This document shows, piece by piece, positions 33,945 to 43,190 of a stretch of 64,000 nt of DNA. The stretch covers positions 2,043,875-2,107,874 of the forward strand of contig NZ_JAHTBK010000001.1 of the NCBI RefSeq assembly GCF_020177575.1. Reading direction: 5' to 3'. The first letter of the stretch is position 1, and each line of letters starts with the position of its first letter. The DNA is from Hasllibacter sp. MH4015. Lineage in GTDB: Bacteria > Pseudomonadota > Alphaproteobacteria > Rhodobacterales > Rhodobacteraceae. The notes beneath the pieces are model-generated. The model was not told where the DNA came from. It did not search any database and saw only the letters and a list, made by a program, of their open reading frames with translations. The translations under genes and the position numbers were made by a program.

Positions 33945-34424
33945 ATGACGAATATCGGTTTCACCCCCCACGACCATGCCGGCTGCGTGCGCACGACAAT
34001 CGACACCGTGGCCGCGCGCTGCGAGGCATCCGGATTGCAGTTCACCCCGATCCGGCGGCGCGTGCTGGAGATTCTCTTGGAAAAACATCGGGCTATCGGA
34101 GCCTACGATATCCTTGAGCACCTGCGCGCCGACGGTCAGAACGCGCAGCCGCCGGTGGCCTACCGGGCGCTGGAGTTCCTGACATCCAACGGGTTCGCAC
34201 ACCGGATCGAGCGCCTGAACGCCTTCGTGGCCTGCATCCACACCGCCGAGGATCATGCCCCCGCTTTCCTGATCTGCCGGGCCTGTGACGCGGTGGCCGA
34301 AATCGCTGCCACACCCGCCCGAAACGCCCTTTCCGCGACGGCGGATGTCACGGGCTTCGTGATCGAACGCGCCACGATCGAGGCTCTGGGACTGTGCCCC
34401 AATTGCGTGGACGCAACCCCGTGA
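33945..34424 (+). CDS. zur: Zinc uptake regulator, Fur family
   Basis: A 159-residue winged-helix metal-sensing repressor. N-terminal DNA-binding domain: FTPIRRRVLEILLEKHRAIGAYDILEHL with PPVAYRALEFLTSNGFAHRIE. C-terminal dimerisation domain: two structural-zinc Cys pairs, ICRACD and LCPNCVD, and a FVACIHTAEDH ligand segment. Gene context (znuC, znuB, znuA) makes Zur far more likely than Fur or Irr. Its stop overlaps the GTG start of znuC (GTGA). Confidence 0.94.
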   Translation: MTNIGFTPHDHAGCVRTTIDTVAARCEASGLQFTPIRRRVLEILLEKHRAIGAYDILEHLRADGQNAQPPVAYRALEFLTSNGFAHRIERLNAFVACIHTAEDHAPAFLICRACDAVAEIAATPARNALSATADVTGFVIERATIEALGLCPNCVDATP

Positions 34425-35164
34425 GCGCGCTTGTGACGGCCCGGAGCATGGAGGTGCGATTCGGCGGCACACCGGTGCTTCGCGATGTGAATTTCGCCGT
34501 GCAACCGGGGGAGATCGTGACGATCGTGGGGCCGAACGGTTCCGGCAAGTCGAGCCTTCTGCGTGCGCTGATCGGGGCCGTGCCGCTCCATTCGGGGACG
34601 CTGTCACGACGCGCGGGACTGCGCATCGGGTACGTTCCGCAGAAACTCGCCATGGACCCGACCCTGCCGATGAACGTGCGCCGCTTCCTGGATCTGCCGT
34701 CGCGCGTTGACAACAAGAAAGCCGCGCAAGCCCTTGAAAACGCGGGGTGCAGCGGGCTGGACAGGCGGCAGATGGCGGATTTGTCGGGCGGTCAGTTGCA
34801 GCGCGTGATGCTGGCCCGGGCGCTTCTGTCGGACCCGGAGTTGCTGATCCTGGACGAGGCGACGCAAGGGCTCGACCAGCCCGGCGCCGCCGCCTTCTAC
34901 CGCAAGATCGAGGACGTGAGGCGCGACACCGGCTGTGCCGTATTGATGGTCAGCCACGATTTGCACGTGGTCATGGCGGCCTCGGACCGCGTGATCTGCC
35001 TCAACGGGCATATCTGTTGCGAGGGGCATCCCGAAACGGTGGCGACGGCCCCGGAATACCGCGCCCTGTTCGGGTCTGGCACGCAGGGCACGCTCGCGCT
35101 CTACCGCCACGCCCATGACCATAATCACGACCATGCGGCGGACGGGTCCTGCGCCCATGATTGA
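34421..35164 (+). CDS. znuC: Zinc ABC transporter ATP-binding protein
   Basis: A 247-residue ATPase. Walker A VGPNGSGKSS near residue 41, signature DLSGGQLQRVMLARALL near 130, Walker B LLILDEATQGLD near 152, H-loop MVSHDLHVVM. C-terminal HAHDHNHDH tail adds a zinc-binding His stretch. GTG 34421 overlaps the zur stop; a longer reading from ATG 34394 would overlap zur by 31 bp and is less likely. Works with ZnuB. Confidence 0.94.
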   Translation: MSALVTARSMEVRFGGTPVLRDVNFAVQPGEIVTIVGPNGSGKSSLLRALIGAVPLHSGTLSRRAGLRIGYVPQKLAMDPTLPMNVRRFLDLPSRVDNKKAAQALENAGCSGLDRRQMADLSGGQLQRVMLARALLSDPELLILDEATQGLDQPGAAAFYRKIEDVRRDTGCAVLMVSHDLHVVMAASDRVICLNGHICCEGHPETVATAPEYRALFGSGTQGTLALYRHAHDHNHDHAADGSCAHD

Positions 35165-35960
35165 CATGCTCGACCACGTGATGGCGCGCGCCACACTGGC
35201 GGGTCTGGGCGTGGCGCTTGCCGCCGGGCCGTTGGGCAGTTTCGTGGTCTGGCGGCGCATGGCCTATTTCGGGGACGCGACGGCCCATGCCACGATCCTT
35301 GGCATCGCTTTGGCCTTGGCCCTTGATATCTCGGTCTTTTTCGGGGCGCTCGTCACGGCCTTCGGGATGGCACTTGCGGTGTCGGCGCTGACGACGCGGG
35401 GGCGGGCGATGGACACGAACCTTGGCGTCCTGTCCCATTCGGCGCTCGCCATCGGCCTTGTCGCGGTGTCGCTGTCCAGCGATGTGCGCATCGACCTGTC
35501 GGCGTTTTTGTTCGGCGACATCCTAATCGTGCGGACGGGCGATATCGCGTTGATCTGGGGCGGGGCTGGCCTGGTGCTGCTGTTGTTGTGGTGGCGCTGG
35601 CAGGCGCTTTTGACGTCGACCCTGTCGGTGGAGCTGGCGCAGGCCTCCGGCCTCGATCCGCGGCGGGAGCAGTTGGTGATTACACTGGCCCTGGCGCTGA
35701 CCGTGGCCGTTGCGATCAAGATCGTGGGGGTGCTGTTGATCGCGGCACTTCTCATCATCCCGGCCGCCGCCGCCCGCCCCTTCTCGGACACGCCGGAGCG
35801 GATGGCCGTCCTGGCGACGCTGGCGGGGATCGCGTCGGTCATGGGAGGGCTCGCGGCCGCGTGGCACTATGATTTGCAGGCCGGCCCGGCGATCACTTGC
35901 ACCGCGGCGGCCTTGTTCGCGGCCTCCCTCATTGCGCAGCGATTGCGGCGTCCGGGATGA
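35157..35960 (+). CDS. znuB: Zinc ABC transporter permease
   Basis: A 267-residue ABC-3 family inner-membrane permease with 7-8 helices. Seen: SFVVWRRMAYFGDATAHATILGIAL near the N-terminus, a GVLSHSALAIGLV segment, and the ATPase-docking loop with LVITLALALTVAVAIKIVGVLLIAALLIIPAAAA. ATG 35157 overlaps the znuC stop (ATGATTGA). Its 3' end overlaps the convergent sulfotransferase-like gene by 32 bp. Confidence 0.94.
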   Translation: MIDMLDHVMARATLAGLGVALAAGPLGSFVVWRRMAYFGDATAHATILGIALALALDISVFFGALVTAFGMALAVSALTTRGRAMDTNLGVLSHSALAIGLVAVSLSSDVRIDLSAFLFGDILIVRTGDIALIWGGAGLVLLLLWWRWQALLTSTLSVELAQASGLDPRREQLVITLALALTVAVAIKIVGVLLIAALLIIPAAAARPFSDTPERMAVLATLAGIASVMGGLAAAWHYDLQAGPAITCTAAALFAASLIAQRLRRPG

Positions 35961-36606
35961 CCGCGCGCTGCAATTCGGCGGGGTCCTTGTAGGATCCGGG
36001 CGCCATGAAGCGCAGGATGTGGTCGTGGTCGGCGGGCAGGTCGAGGCCAAGGAACTGCGCCAATTCCCTCAAAAAGGCCGCCGGATGGGCCGCCGCCTTC
36101 TCGTAAGACACCATCAGGCACGGCGCGCCGATCGCGTCGATCATCGCGGAATTGCGGATCTGGGCGCGCAGGCGGCGCACCATGTAGCTGGCCCCTTCCG
36201 ATTGCCCGACCTTGGCGCGCACCGCGCTGGGGACCGGATCGCGGTAAACACAGACAAGGTGCGGCGCGCGGATATCCCCGGCCAATTGCGCCAGGTACCT
36301 TTGTGCAAAGGGAAATTTCCACCCCCAGACGGAATGCTGCCGGTTGCGGGCGGCGATAATGCGCCGCGCATCGTCGAGGAACCTTTCGACCGGTCCGCCG
36401 TGCCAATCGAGGTTGAAGGCCGGGTCTTCGACATTCTTCCCGATACGTTCGCCCATCGGCACCCCAAGCCCGAGGATCGCACCGGCCACCATGCTGGTCC
36501 CGCCGCGCGCCGTGCCGAAACACACGATGGTACGCGGGCCCGTGGGCGGGGTGGAGGGTGCGAAGACCGGAAGCGATGTCAGGTGCTTGGCCGTGGGGTT
36601 CGGCAT
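35929..36606 (-). CDS. Sulfotransferase-like P-loop protein
   Basis: A 225-residue protein with an N-terminal phosphate-binding loop, TIVCFGTARGGTSMVAGAIL (near residues 27-46), the PAPS 5'-phosphosulfate loop pattern of sulfotransferase folds. VYRDPVPSAVRAKVG (near 121-135) resembles the 3'-phosphate R-D-P-x(8)-S motif. Shorter than many sulfotransferases. It may modify a carbohydrate or lipid; the acceptor is unknown. Convergent with znuB; a CapA-like gene lies downstream on the same strand. Confidence 0.72.
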   Translation of the reverse strand: MPNPTAKHLTSLPVFAPSTPPTGPRTIVCFGTARGGTSMVAGAILGLGVPMGERIGKNVEDPAFNLDWHGGPVERFLDDARRIIAARNRQHSVWGWKFPFAQRYLAQLAGDIRAPHLVCVYRDPVPSAVRAKVGQSEGASYMVRRLRAQIRNSAMIDAIGAPCLMVSYEKAAAHPAAFLRELAQFLGLDLPADHDHILRFMAPGSYKDPAELQRAVIPDAAIAAQ

Positions 36607-36717
36607 CTAGCCAATCCTCCCGGCGCAAGGCTCGATTGCAATGGCGCAGACATCCATGGCTCTGATCCCCGTCGTAGTGGTCACGCTGAATTTGCCCGAT
36701 GAAAGGTCAATACGAGG

Positions 36718-37863
36718 TTAACGGGCGAGGCACCCGTCAGGGCCCACCATCGCGTCCCCCAGAACGGCCCGGGCATGGGCGATGCTGCGAGGCCCGTTCG
36801 GAAGGGTCGCGGCGGGAAATACGGCAACGCCGCGTTCCACGAACCGCTCCACCCGCGTGGGCAGATAGCGGGGGTTCAGCGCGCGGGTTCGACCGGCCTC
36901 GTCCCGTCCGATATCAAGGTAGAGAAGCGCGCCCGTGCGCCGCTCCAGCGCCCATTGGGAGGAGATGAGGTTGCCCAGGGAATAGGCCACGGGAACCTGC
37001 CGCCCGTCTTGCGACGTCACGATCGTGAGGGGTTGGAGCACGTGGGGATGCGCGCCCACCACCGCGATGGCACCCGCATCGGCCGCCGCCTGCGCCAGGC
37101 GACGCTGCCGCGGGTTGGGAGACCGCGAATACTCGGTTCCCCAATGGGGCAGAAGGATCACACCATCCACGCCGGGCTGTGAATTCAGGCTCTGGATAAG
37201 ATTTGGAATAGAAGGCGCATTTCCATAACATCCAAGCACCTGATCACGCCCATCGCGCAGTCCATTGGTGGAGAATGTGCAAGACAGAAAGGCGATCGTC
37301 TGCCCGTTCACCTGCCGCAGCGCCGCCCAATTCGTCGCTTCACCCCGTGCCCGTGTGCCGGTCGTGGACAGGCCAGCCGCGCGCAACGCCTCCAGCGTCC
37401 GATCCACGCCCAACGCCCCACGATCGAGGGCGTGGTTGTTTGCGGTCTGCACCACATCAACCCCGGCCGAGGCCAGCACAGTGGCAATGGAGGGGTGGAA
37501 ATTGAACTGGGGATAGCCGGAATAGACACGGTTGTCGAAGATCGTGGCCGGGCTGCGCCCTTGGCGCCCGCCGGGCAGGACGTCGCGTGCAGCCGGGCCT
37601 TCAAGGTTCACGATGGCGAGATCTGCACGGGACAAAGCCGCAGAGATCCCCTCGAATGCCGGGGCGAAACCGGTCGGGCGGGCGGCGGCCTCCGACTGGA
37701 TGATCTGATGCAACAACACGTCGCCGCCAAAGACCAGATCGGGCCGCGCACAGGACCCGGCCCCACCCTCACTGCTTGGCGCACAGGATGCCACGGCTAG
37801 GCACAGCCCCAGCACGGCACCGATACATACCTTAGCTTTGCCCCGGAAGACATTGGAAAACAT
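36718..37863 (-). CDS. CapA-family (PGA synthesis / metallophosphatase-like) lipoprotein
   Basis: A 381-residue exported protein. N-terminal IGAVLGLCLAVASCAPSS is a lipobox signal peptide (Cys near residue 27). The catalytic-like core has DLVFGGDVLLHQII, ADLAIVNLEGPAA, VVQTANNHALDRG, LLPHWGTEY and VVGAHPHVLQP, the calcineurin-like metal-site pattern of CapA/PgsA proteins. Members act in poly-gamma-glutamate or polysaccharide export, but many are of unknown role. ATG 37863 is at the signal peptide; upstream frame to 37971 is not. Confidence 0.85.
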   Translation of the reverse strand: MFSNVFRGKAKVCIGAVLGLCLAVASCAPSSEGGAGSCARPDLVFGGDVLLHQIIQSEAAARPTGFAPAFEGISAALSRADLAIVNLEGPAARDVLPGGRQGRSPATIFDNRVYSGYPQFNFHPSIATVLASAGVDVVQTANNHALDRGALGVDRTLEALRAAGLSTTGTRARGEATNWAALRQVNGQTIAFLSCTFSTNGLRDGRDQVLGCYGNAPSIPNLIQSLNSQPGVDGVILLPHWGTEYSRSPNPRQRRLAQAAADAGAIAVVGAHPHVLQPLTIVTSQDGRQVPVAYSLGNLISSQWALERRTGALLYLDIGRDEAGRTRALNPRYLPTRVERFVERGVAVFPAATLPNGPRSIAHARAVLGDAMVGPDGCLAR

Positions 37864-37948
37864 GCTGGAACCTGAAAATCGGGCTGTGGATAACTCAGCA
37901 GACCCGATCCGCCACCGCCCTGTCAACGCGGGCGCAAAACTCGGCGGC

Positions 37949-39142
37949 TCACCGTAACCAATCGGACGCAATGCGCAGATCGCTACACCCGGCGAAACGG
38001 GCCGCCCGCTCCAGCTCCGCGATCAGGCGGGATTGCCGCCCCTGCCCCATACGCACGCCGTCCTCGGCCCAGAATGCGCGAACGGCCAGCACCTCCCCCT
38101 CCCGCGCCATGTCGATGCGCCCGATCAGCCGCGTGCCTTCCATCACCGGGAAGACGTAATACCCGTATCGGCGCTTGGGGGCGGGCACGAATATCTCGAT
38201 CCGGTAGAAGAACCCGAACAACCGCTCCGCCCTGTTGCGGTCTCGCAGGGCCGGATCGAAGGGTGAAAGGATGCGCACGCGGGGAGACGGCTCGGGAATT
38301 TGTTCGAGCGTTTCCAACGTATTGGGATTCATGAAGGAGCGCCGCGGCGCGCCGTCCGCGCCTTCGATATCGACCTCCACCACGTCGCCGTCGGCCAGCG
38401 CGCGCGCCACCCACTCCTTTGCGTGGGCCGGTGTGACCAGCGCGAAGAACGCCGCCAGTTCCCCGCTGGTCGCGAAGCCCAGACGGTCCAGCGCGGCGCG
38501 GCACGCCCAATCCACGATCTCCGCATCCTGCATCCGCGCGTTCAGATGCTCCGCCGGGATCACCCGTTCGGACAGGTCGTAGAATTTCCGGAACCCGCGC
38601 CGGTGGCAGATCGACAAATCCCCGGATCGCCAGAGGTATTCCAGCGCCACCTTCGATGGCCGCCAATCCCACCAACCCGTTGATTTCTCTGGCCGATCCT
38701 CCTCCATATCCGCCGTGCAGCAGGCCCCGTTATCGGCCACGTATCTCAAGACCTTGTCGATTTCCGCGTGGAAGGAGCCGCCGTGCCAATCGCGCCATTT
38801 CCCGTGCAGACGGGCGCGGTCCCGCTCGAACCGCATCCGCCACATCGGGAAAAACTGGATCGGCACGATGGAGGCGTCGTGGGTCCAATGCTCGAACGTC
38901 GCGCGCGCGCGGTCATTGACCCAACGAAGGCTGGCGGGGCGATAGGATTGACGCCGGGACCACAGGATCAGGTCATGGGCGCGGGCAAAGGTGTTGACGC
39001 TGTCGACCTGAACGAAGCCAAGGTCGGTAATAAGATCGGCAAGCGCCTGCCCTCGCGCCGGGCCGGACGGGGGCGCGATCAGCAGATGGCGGTCAAGAAA
39101 CAGGCGCCGCGCCTGCGCGTTGGACAGAAGGGGGCGGGCCAT
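37949..39142 (-). CDS. YcaQ/AlkX-like DNA glycosylase (HTH_42 winged-helix protein)
   Basis: A 397-residue protein of the HTH_42 superfamily. It has the tandem winged-helix layout and the characteristic active-site-like segment LGFVQVDSVNTFARAHDLIL near residues 42-61, where the Q-x-D is the catalytic motif of E. coli YcaQ, which removes interstrand crosslinks and bulky alkylated bases. Other marks: FEHWTHDASIVPIQFFP and LSPFDPALRDRNRAERLFGF. Consistent with DNA repair. It is 23 bp upstream of the acyl-CoA synthetase stop, same strand. Confidence 0.88.
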   Translation of the reverse strand: MARPLLSNAQARRLFLDRHLLIAPPSGPARGQALADLITDLGFVQVDSVNTFARAHDLILWSRRQSYRPASLRWVNDRARATFEHWTHDASIVPIQFFPMWRMRFERDRARLHGKWRDWHGGSFHAEIDKVLRYVADNGACCTADMEEDRPEKSTGWWDWRPSKVALEYLWRSGDLSICHRRGFRKFYDLSERVIPAEHLNARMQDAEIVDWACRAALDRLGFATSGELAAFFALVTPAHAKEWVARALADGDVVEVDIEGADGAPRRSFMNPNTLETLEQIPEPSPRVRILSPFDPALRDRNRAERLFGFFYRIEIFVPAPKRRYGYYVFPVMEGTRLIGRIDMAREGEVLAVRAFWAEDGVRMGQGRQSRLIAELERAARFAGCSDLRIASDWLR

Positions 39143-39165
39143 ATCCTATTGATCCCGCGGGACAT

Positions 39166-41058
39166 TCACCGGTCGTCTTGCCATTGCCAGGGCCGCGTGT
39201 AATCCCCCAGCACCTTGGCGACACCGGCCTCGTCAGCTTCTCCGTTCCGGGCCAGATGCGCCTCGAGCCCCAGCTTCTTGTCCTCGACCACCTTCACGAC
39301 CCGCGCCGAATGGCCCGCCTCCTCAAGTGCTGCATTGTAGATCCGCGTGATCGCCATCTTGCGCAGGTCGGGTTTGAACACCTTGCCCACCGCCGTTTTG
39401 GGCAATTCATCCAGCACTTCCAGATGCTTGGGCAGGGCGGCGCGCTCGTGGATATGTTCGGCGGCGTATTTCATCAGCGCCTCTTCCGTGACATCGGCGC
39501 CGTCCACAAGCTCCACGTAGACGCAGGGCAATTCGCCCGCGAAGGCGTCAGGTTGCCCTATGGCACCGGCGAAGGCGACGGCGTCGTGGCCGGCCATCGC
39601 CTCCTCGATCTCGGCGGGGTCGATGTTGTGGCCGCCCCGGATAATCAGATCCTTGGCGCGCCCAGTGATCCACAGATAGCCATCGGCGTCGATCCGTCCC
39701 AGATCACCGGTCCGCAGATAACTGTCAAAATGGTAAAGGTCCTTGTTCTTCGCGCTCTCCGTATAGGTGCGCCCGGCCAGAACCCCCGGATTTGACACGC
39801 AAATCTCGCCGATCTCGTCGACCTCGCAATCCTGCGGGCCGCCCGGGCCGTCGGTCAGGATACGGACGTCGGTGTGCGGGAACGGCACCCCGATGGACCC
39901 GATCTTCTTCTCCCCCTCCACCGGATTGCACGACACAAGGCACGTCGCCTCCGTCAGGCCATAGCCTTCGATGAGCGTCACGCCCGTCGCCTTCTCGAAC
40001 CGGTTGAACAATTCCACCGGCAAGGGGGCGGAGCCGGAGAAGGCGGTTTTCACGGTGGAGATGTCGGCATCCACGGGCCGTTGCATCTTGGCGGAAATCG
40101 CGGTGGGGACGGTGATGATGAACGTGACACCCCAGCGTTCCACCAGCTTCCAGAAATTGTCGAATACGCCTTCGCCGCGATAGCCCTGGGGTGTGGGGAA
40201 CACCACATGCGCGCCCGACGTGACGGCGGCCATCAGGATCACGTGGCAGGCAAAGACGTGAAACAGCGGCAGGGGACACATCATCGTGTCGGTTTCGCGG
40301 AACAGCAGCGTGTGGCCGATCCAGCCGTTATAGATCATGCCCTGGTAGGTGTGCTGCGCGACCTTGGGCATGCCCGTCGTGCCGCCGGTATGGAAATAGC
40401 ACGCCACGCGATCCTGCTTCGTGTCGTCGAAACTCAGATCCTTGGGCTGACGGGCGCATTCCGCGTTGAAATCCAGCACCCGCGCACTGTGGCGGGCGGG
40501 GTTCTTGGGGCGCAAGAACGGCACGATGAACTTCTTCAGGCCGGTCAGGTAGCGCAGAAGATCAACCTCCAGTACCGTTTCGACGTTGGGGGCCAGCGCC
40601 AGCGCCTCGTTCACCTTCTGGGCCACATCCGTCTTGGGGAACGGCTTCAGCGTCACGACGACCTTGGCACCGGTTTCCCGCAGGATGGAGGCGATCTGTT
40701 CCGCCTCCAGCAGGGGATTGATCGGGTTCGCAATGCCCGCGACGGCCCCGCCCAGAAGCGTCAGCACCGTTTCGTTACAATTGGGAAGGATGTAGGCGAC
40801 CGTATCCGTCTCTCCCACGCCGAGGGAGCGGAAGAGGTTTGCAGCCCGCGTGACCTTGGCGTGAACCTCCGACCAGGTCAGCGTTTCGGCCGGGTCGGTC
40901 GGGCCGGATTGCAGCTGGAAGGTGATCGCGTTCAGCGCGCCATGGGCGTCTTTCGTGCGGCTCAATTGTTCATAGAGTGTGACGGCCGGCTGGCTTTCGG
41001 GCCATGGCATGTCGCTCTCAATCGTCTTGATATCCTCGACCGTGGCAAAACGTGCCAT
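39166..41058 (-). CDS. Acyl-CoA synthetase (AMP-forming, long-chain fatty-acid-CoA ligase family)
   Basis: A 630-residue ANL-superfamily enzyme, cytosolic. A3/P-loop: CYFHTGGTTGMPKVAQHTY near residue 221; A5: GYGLTEATCLVS near residue 366; A7: SYLRTGDLGRIDADGYLWI; A8: GRAKDLIIRGGHNIDPAEIE; A10: PKTAVGKVFKPDLRKMA with the catalytic Lys. It activates a carboxylate to its CoA thioester through an acyl-AMP. Substrate range not deducible, though fatty acids are likely. ATG 41058 has GGGGAGG before it; the in-frame codon at 41103 is upstream. Confidence 0.92.
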   Translation of the reverse strand: MARFATVEDIKTIESDMPWPESQPAVTLYEQLSRTKDAHGALNAITFQLQSGPTDPAETLTWSEVHAKVTRAANLFRSLGVGETDTVAYILPNCNETVLTLLGGAVAGIANPINPLLEAEQIASILRETGAKVVVTLKPFPKTDVAQKVNEALALAPNVETVLEVDLLRYLTGLKKFIVPFLRPKNPARHSARVLDFNAECARQPKDLSFDDTKQDRVACYFHTGGTTGMPKVAQHTYQGMIYNGWIGHTLLFRETDTMMCPLPLFHVFACHVILMAAVTSGAHVVFPTPQGYRGEGVFDNFWKLVERWGVTFIITVPTAISAKMQRPVDADISTVKTAFSGSAPLPVELFNRFEKATGVTLIEGYGLTEATCLVSCNPVEGEKKIGSIGVPFPHTDVRILTDGPGGPQDCEVDEIGEICVSNPGVLAGRTYTESAKNKDLYHFDSYLRTGDLGRIDADGYLWITGRAKDLIIRGGHNIDPAEIEEAMAGHDAVAFAGAIGQPDAFAGELPCVYVELVDGADVTEEALMKYAAEHIHERAALPKHLEVLDELPKTAVGKVFKPDLRKMAITRIYNAALEEAGHSARVVKVVEDKKLGLEAHLARNGEADEAGVAKVLGDYTRPWQWQDDR

Positions 41059-41161
41059 CGTGTCCTCCCCTATATCTCCCGCGGGCGCATCTGGGCGCCT
41101 CAATTGGGGTCAGCATCGGGGAAACGTCCGGCACACGCAAGAATAACGCGGCGTTGGCCGC

Positions 41162-42994
41162 CTATTCCGCGGCGAGGCCGGAGGTGAATTGCAACTGCGC
41201 CAACCGGGCATAGAGCCCGCCCTGCGCCACCAGACTGTCATGGGTCCCCTCAGCGACGATCTTGCCATCCTCGAACACCAGGATGCGGTCAGCCTGTTTC
41301 ACGGTGGCCAGGCGATGGGCCACGATCAGCGTGGTGCGGGTCTTCGACAATTCCCCCACCGCGTCCTGCACCGCGCGCTCCGATTCCGCGTCCAGCGCGC
41401 TTGTCGCTTCGTCCAGCAGCAGGATCGGCGCGTCGCGCAGGATTGCGCGGGCAATGGCAATGCGCTGCTTCTGCCCGCCGGACAGCATCAGGCCGCGTTC
41501 CCCGACATAGGTGTCATAGCCGTCGGGCAGCTTGGCGAGGAAGTCGTGGGCGGCGGCGGCGCGGGCAGCGGCCTCCACCTCCGCATCGCTGGCCTCGGGG
41601 CGGCCAAAGCGGATGTTTTCGCGCGCGGAGGCGGCGAAGATCACCGGGTCCTGCGGGACAAGGGCGATGGCCTTGCGGAACGTCTCGCGCGTCAGGTCGG
41701 TCAGGTCGATACCGTCAAGCGTGATGGTCCCGCTTTCGGGATCGTAAAACCGCAACAGCAGCTGGAAGATCGTGGATTTGCCCGCGCCCGACGGGCCGAC
41801 AATTGCCACAGTTTCCCCCGGCGACACGGTGAAGCTGACCCCGTCCAACGCCGCCGTCTCGGGCCGCGTGGGATAGCGGAAGCGCACGTCGTCGAACGTG
41901 ATATCGCCACGCCCGCCATGGGGCAGAGCGGCGCCGGTGTCCGGATCGGCCACCGCGTCCTCGGCCCCCAGCAATTCCACCAACCGCTCCGTCGCGCCGG
42001 AGGCGCGCTGCAACTCCCCCCAGATCTCCGACAGGGCGGCGGTGGAGCCTGCGACCATGATCGCGTAGATCAGGAACTGGATCAGCGCGCCGATCGACAT
42101 CACATCCTCGCGCACATCCCGCGCGCCGATCCACAAGACCCCCACGATGCCCGAGAAGACCAGCAAGATCACGATCACCGTCATCACCGCCCGGATCGAG
42201 ATGCGCTTGAGCGCGCTGTGAAAGGACTGCTCCGTCACGTCGTCAAAGCGGCGGGCGGAGGGGCGCTCGTGGGTAAAGGCCTGCACCGTTTGCGCCGACA
42301 ACAGCGCCTCGGACGCGTTGCCGGAGCTTTCCGCGATCCAATCCTGGTTCTCGCGGCTCAATTCCCGCACCCGGCGGCCCAGGACGATGATCGGCACGAT
42401 CACCACCGGCACGATTAATAGTACTGCCCCCGTCAGCTTCGGCGAGGTCCAGAGCATCAGCGCGATGCCCCCGAACAGGATCAGCGCGTTGCGCAGGGCG
42501 ATGGAGATGCTCGACGAGATGACGCTGAGCAGAAGCGTCGTATCCGTGGTGATCCGGCTCAACACCTCGCCCGTCATCACGCGCTCGTAGAAGGCCGGGC
42601 TCATGGTGATCATCCGCTCGAAGACGGCCTTGCGGATATCGGCGATCACCCGTTCCCCCAGCCGCGTCACAAGGTAATAACGCAGGCCCGTGCCCACGGC
42701 CAAAAGCGCCGCAATGCCGAGCGCGGCAAGGAAATAGCTGTCCAGAAGCTCCGTCGTGCCGGTGTCGAACCCGTCGACCACCCGGCGCACGGCAAGCGGA
42801 AGGGCCAGCGACACCATCGCCGTCAACACCAGCGCCAGGCCCGCCCCGATCAGCACGACCCGGTAGGGCAGCAGGAACGGCCACAGCGCGGCAAGGCTGC
42901 TGATGCGCTTGGACGTGGCCCGATCCTCCACCGCGTTTGCGGCGGGTTTCAGGGCATTGGTCCTGGCCGGGTCTGGATTGGTCGTGTCTGTCAC
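41162..42994 (-). CDS. MsbA/BmrA-like ABC exporter (fused TMD-NBD)
   Basis: A 610-residue half-transporter that homodimerises. TMD, residues ~30-330: six helices, with VDGFDTGTTELLDSYFLAAL and FERMITMSPAFYERVMTGEVLSRIT coupling loop. NBD: Walker A VGPSGAGKSTIF near residue 400, signature MLSGGQKQRIAIARAIL near 500, Walker B ILLLDEATSALD. Could move lipid A, phospholipid or drugs. It is divergent from the serralysin-like gene but is not of the PrtD type, so it is unlikely to be its secretion ATPase. GTG start at 42994. Confidence 0.92.
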   Translation of the reverse strand: MTDTTNPDPARTNALKPAANAVEDRATSKRISSLAALWPFLLPYRVVLIGAGLALVLTAMVSLALPLAVRRVVDGFDTGTTELLDSYFLAALGIAALLAVGTGLRYYLVTRLGERVIADIRKAVFERMITMSPAFYERVMTGEVLSRITTDTTLLLSVISSSISIALRNALILFGGIALMLWTSPKLTGAVLLIVPVVIVPIIVLGRRVRELSRENQDWIAESSGNASEALLSAQTVQAFTHERPSARRFDDVTEQSFHSALKRISIRAVMTVIVILLVFSGIVGVLWIGARDVREDVMSIGALIQFLIYAIMVAGSTAALSEIWGELQRASGATERLVELLGAEDAVADPDTGAALPHGGRGDITFDDVRFRYPTRPETAALDGVSFTVSPGETVAIVGPSGAGKSTIFQLLLRFYDPESGTITLDGIDLTDLTRETFRKAIALVPQDPVIFAASARENIRFGRPEASDAEVEAAARAAAAHDFLAKLPDGYDTYVGERGLMLSGGQKQRIAIARAILRDAPILLLDEATSALDAESERAVQDAVGELSKTRTTLIVAHRLATVKQADRILVFEDGKIVAEGTHDSLVAQGGLYARLAQLQFTSGLAAE

Positions 42995-43190
42995 GCGCGT
43001 GGTCGCCTGATTGTCTGCCGGATGTCGATACCCAAGCCCATCAGGGCCTGCAAGGCACCCCGGCGATAGGTCGCGGACCGTATCCTTGCAACGAATACGT
43101 TACCGGCCCGCATCGAATTTGAACGAACCGGCCAAGGGGCCCCAACTTCGTGGCACAATCCCGCCATGATCCCGCGGGACATCTTGGCCC

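Noticed and set aside
39148-43180. TCCCGCGGGA-like palindromes at 39151, 41074 and 43166
   Set aside because: Short GC palindromes are expected by chance in this base composition, and the third copy is imperfect.
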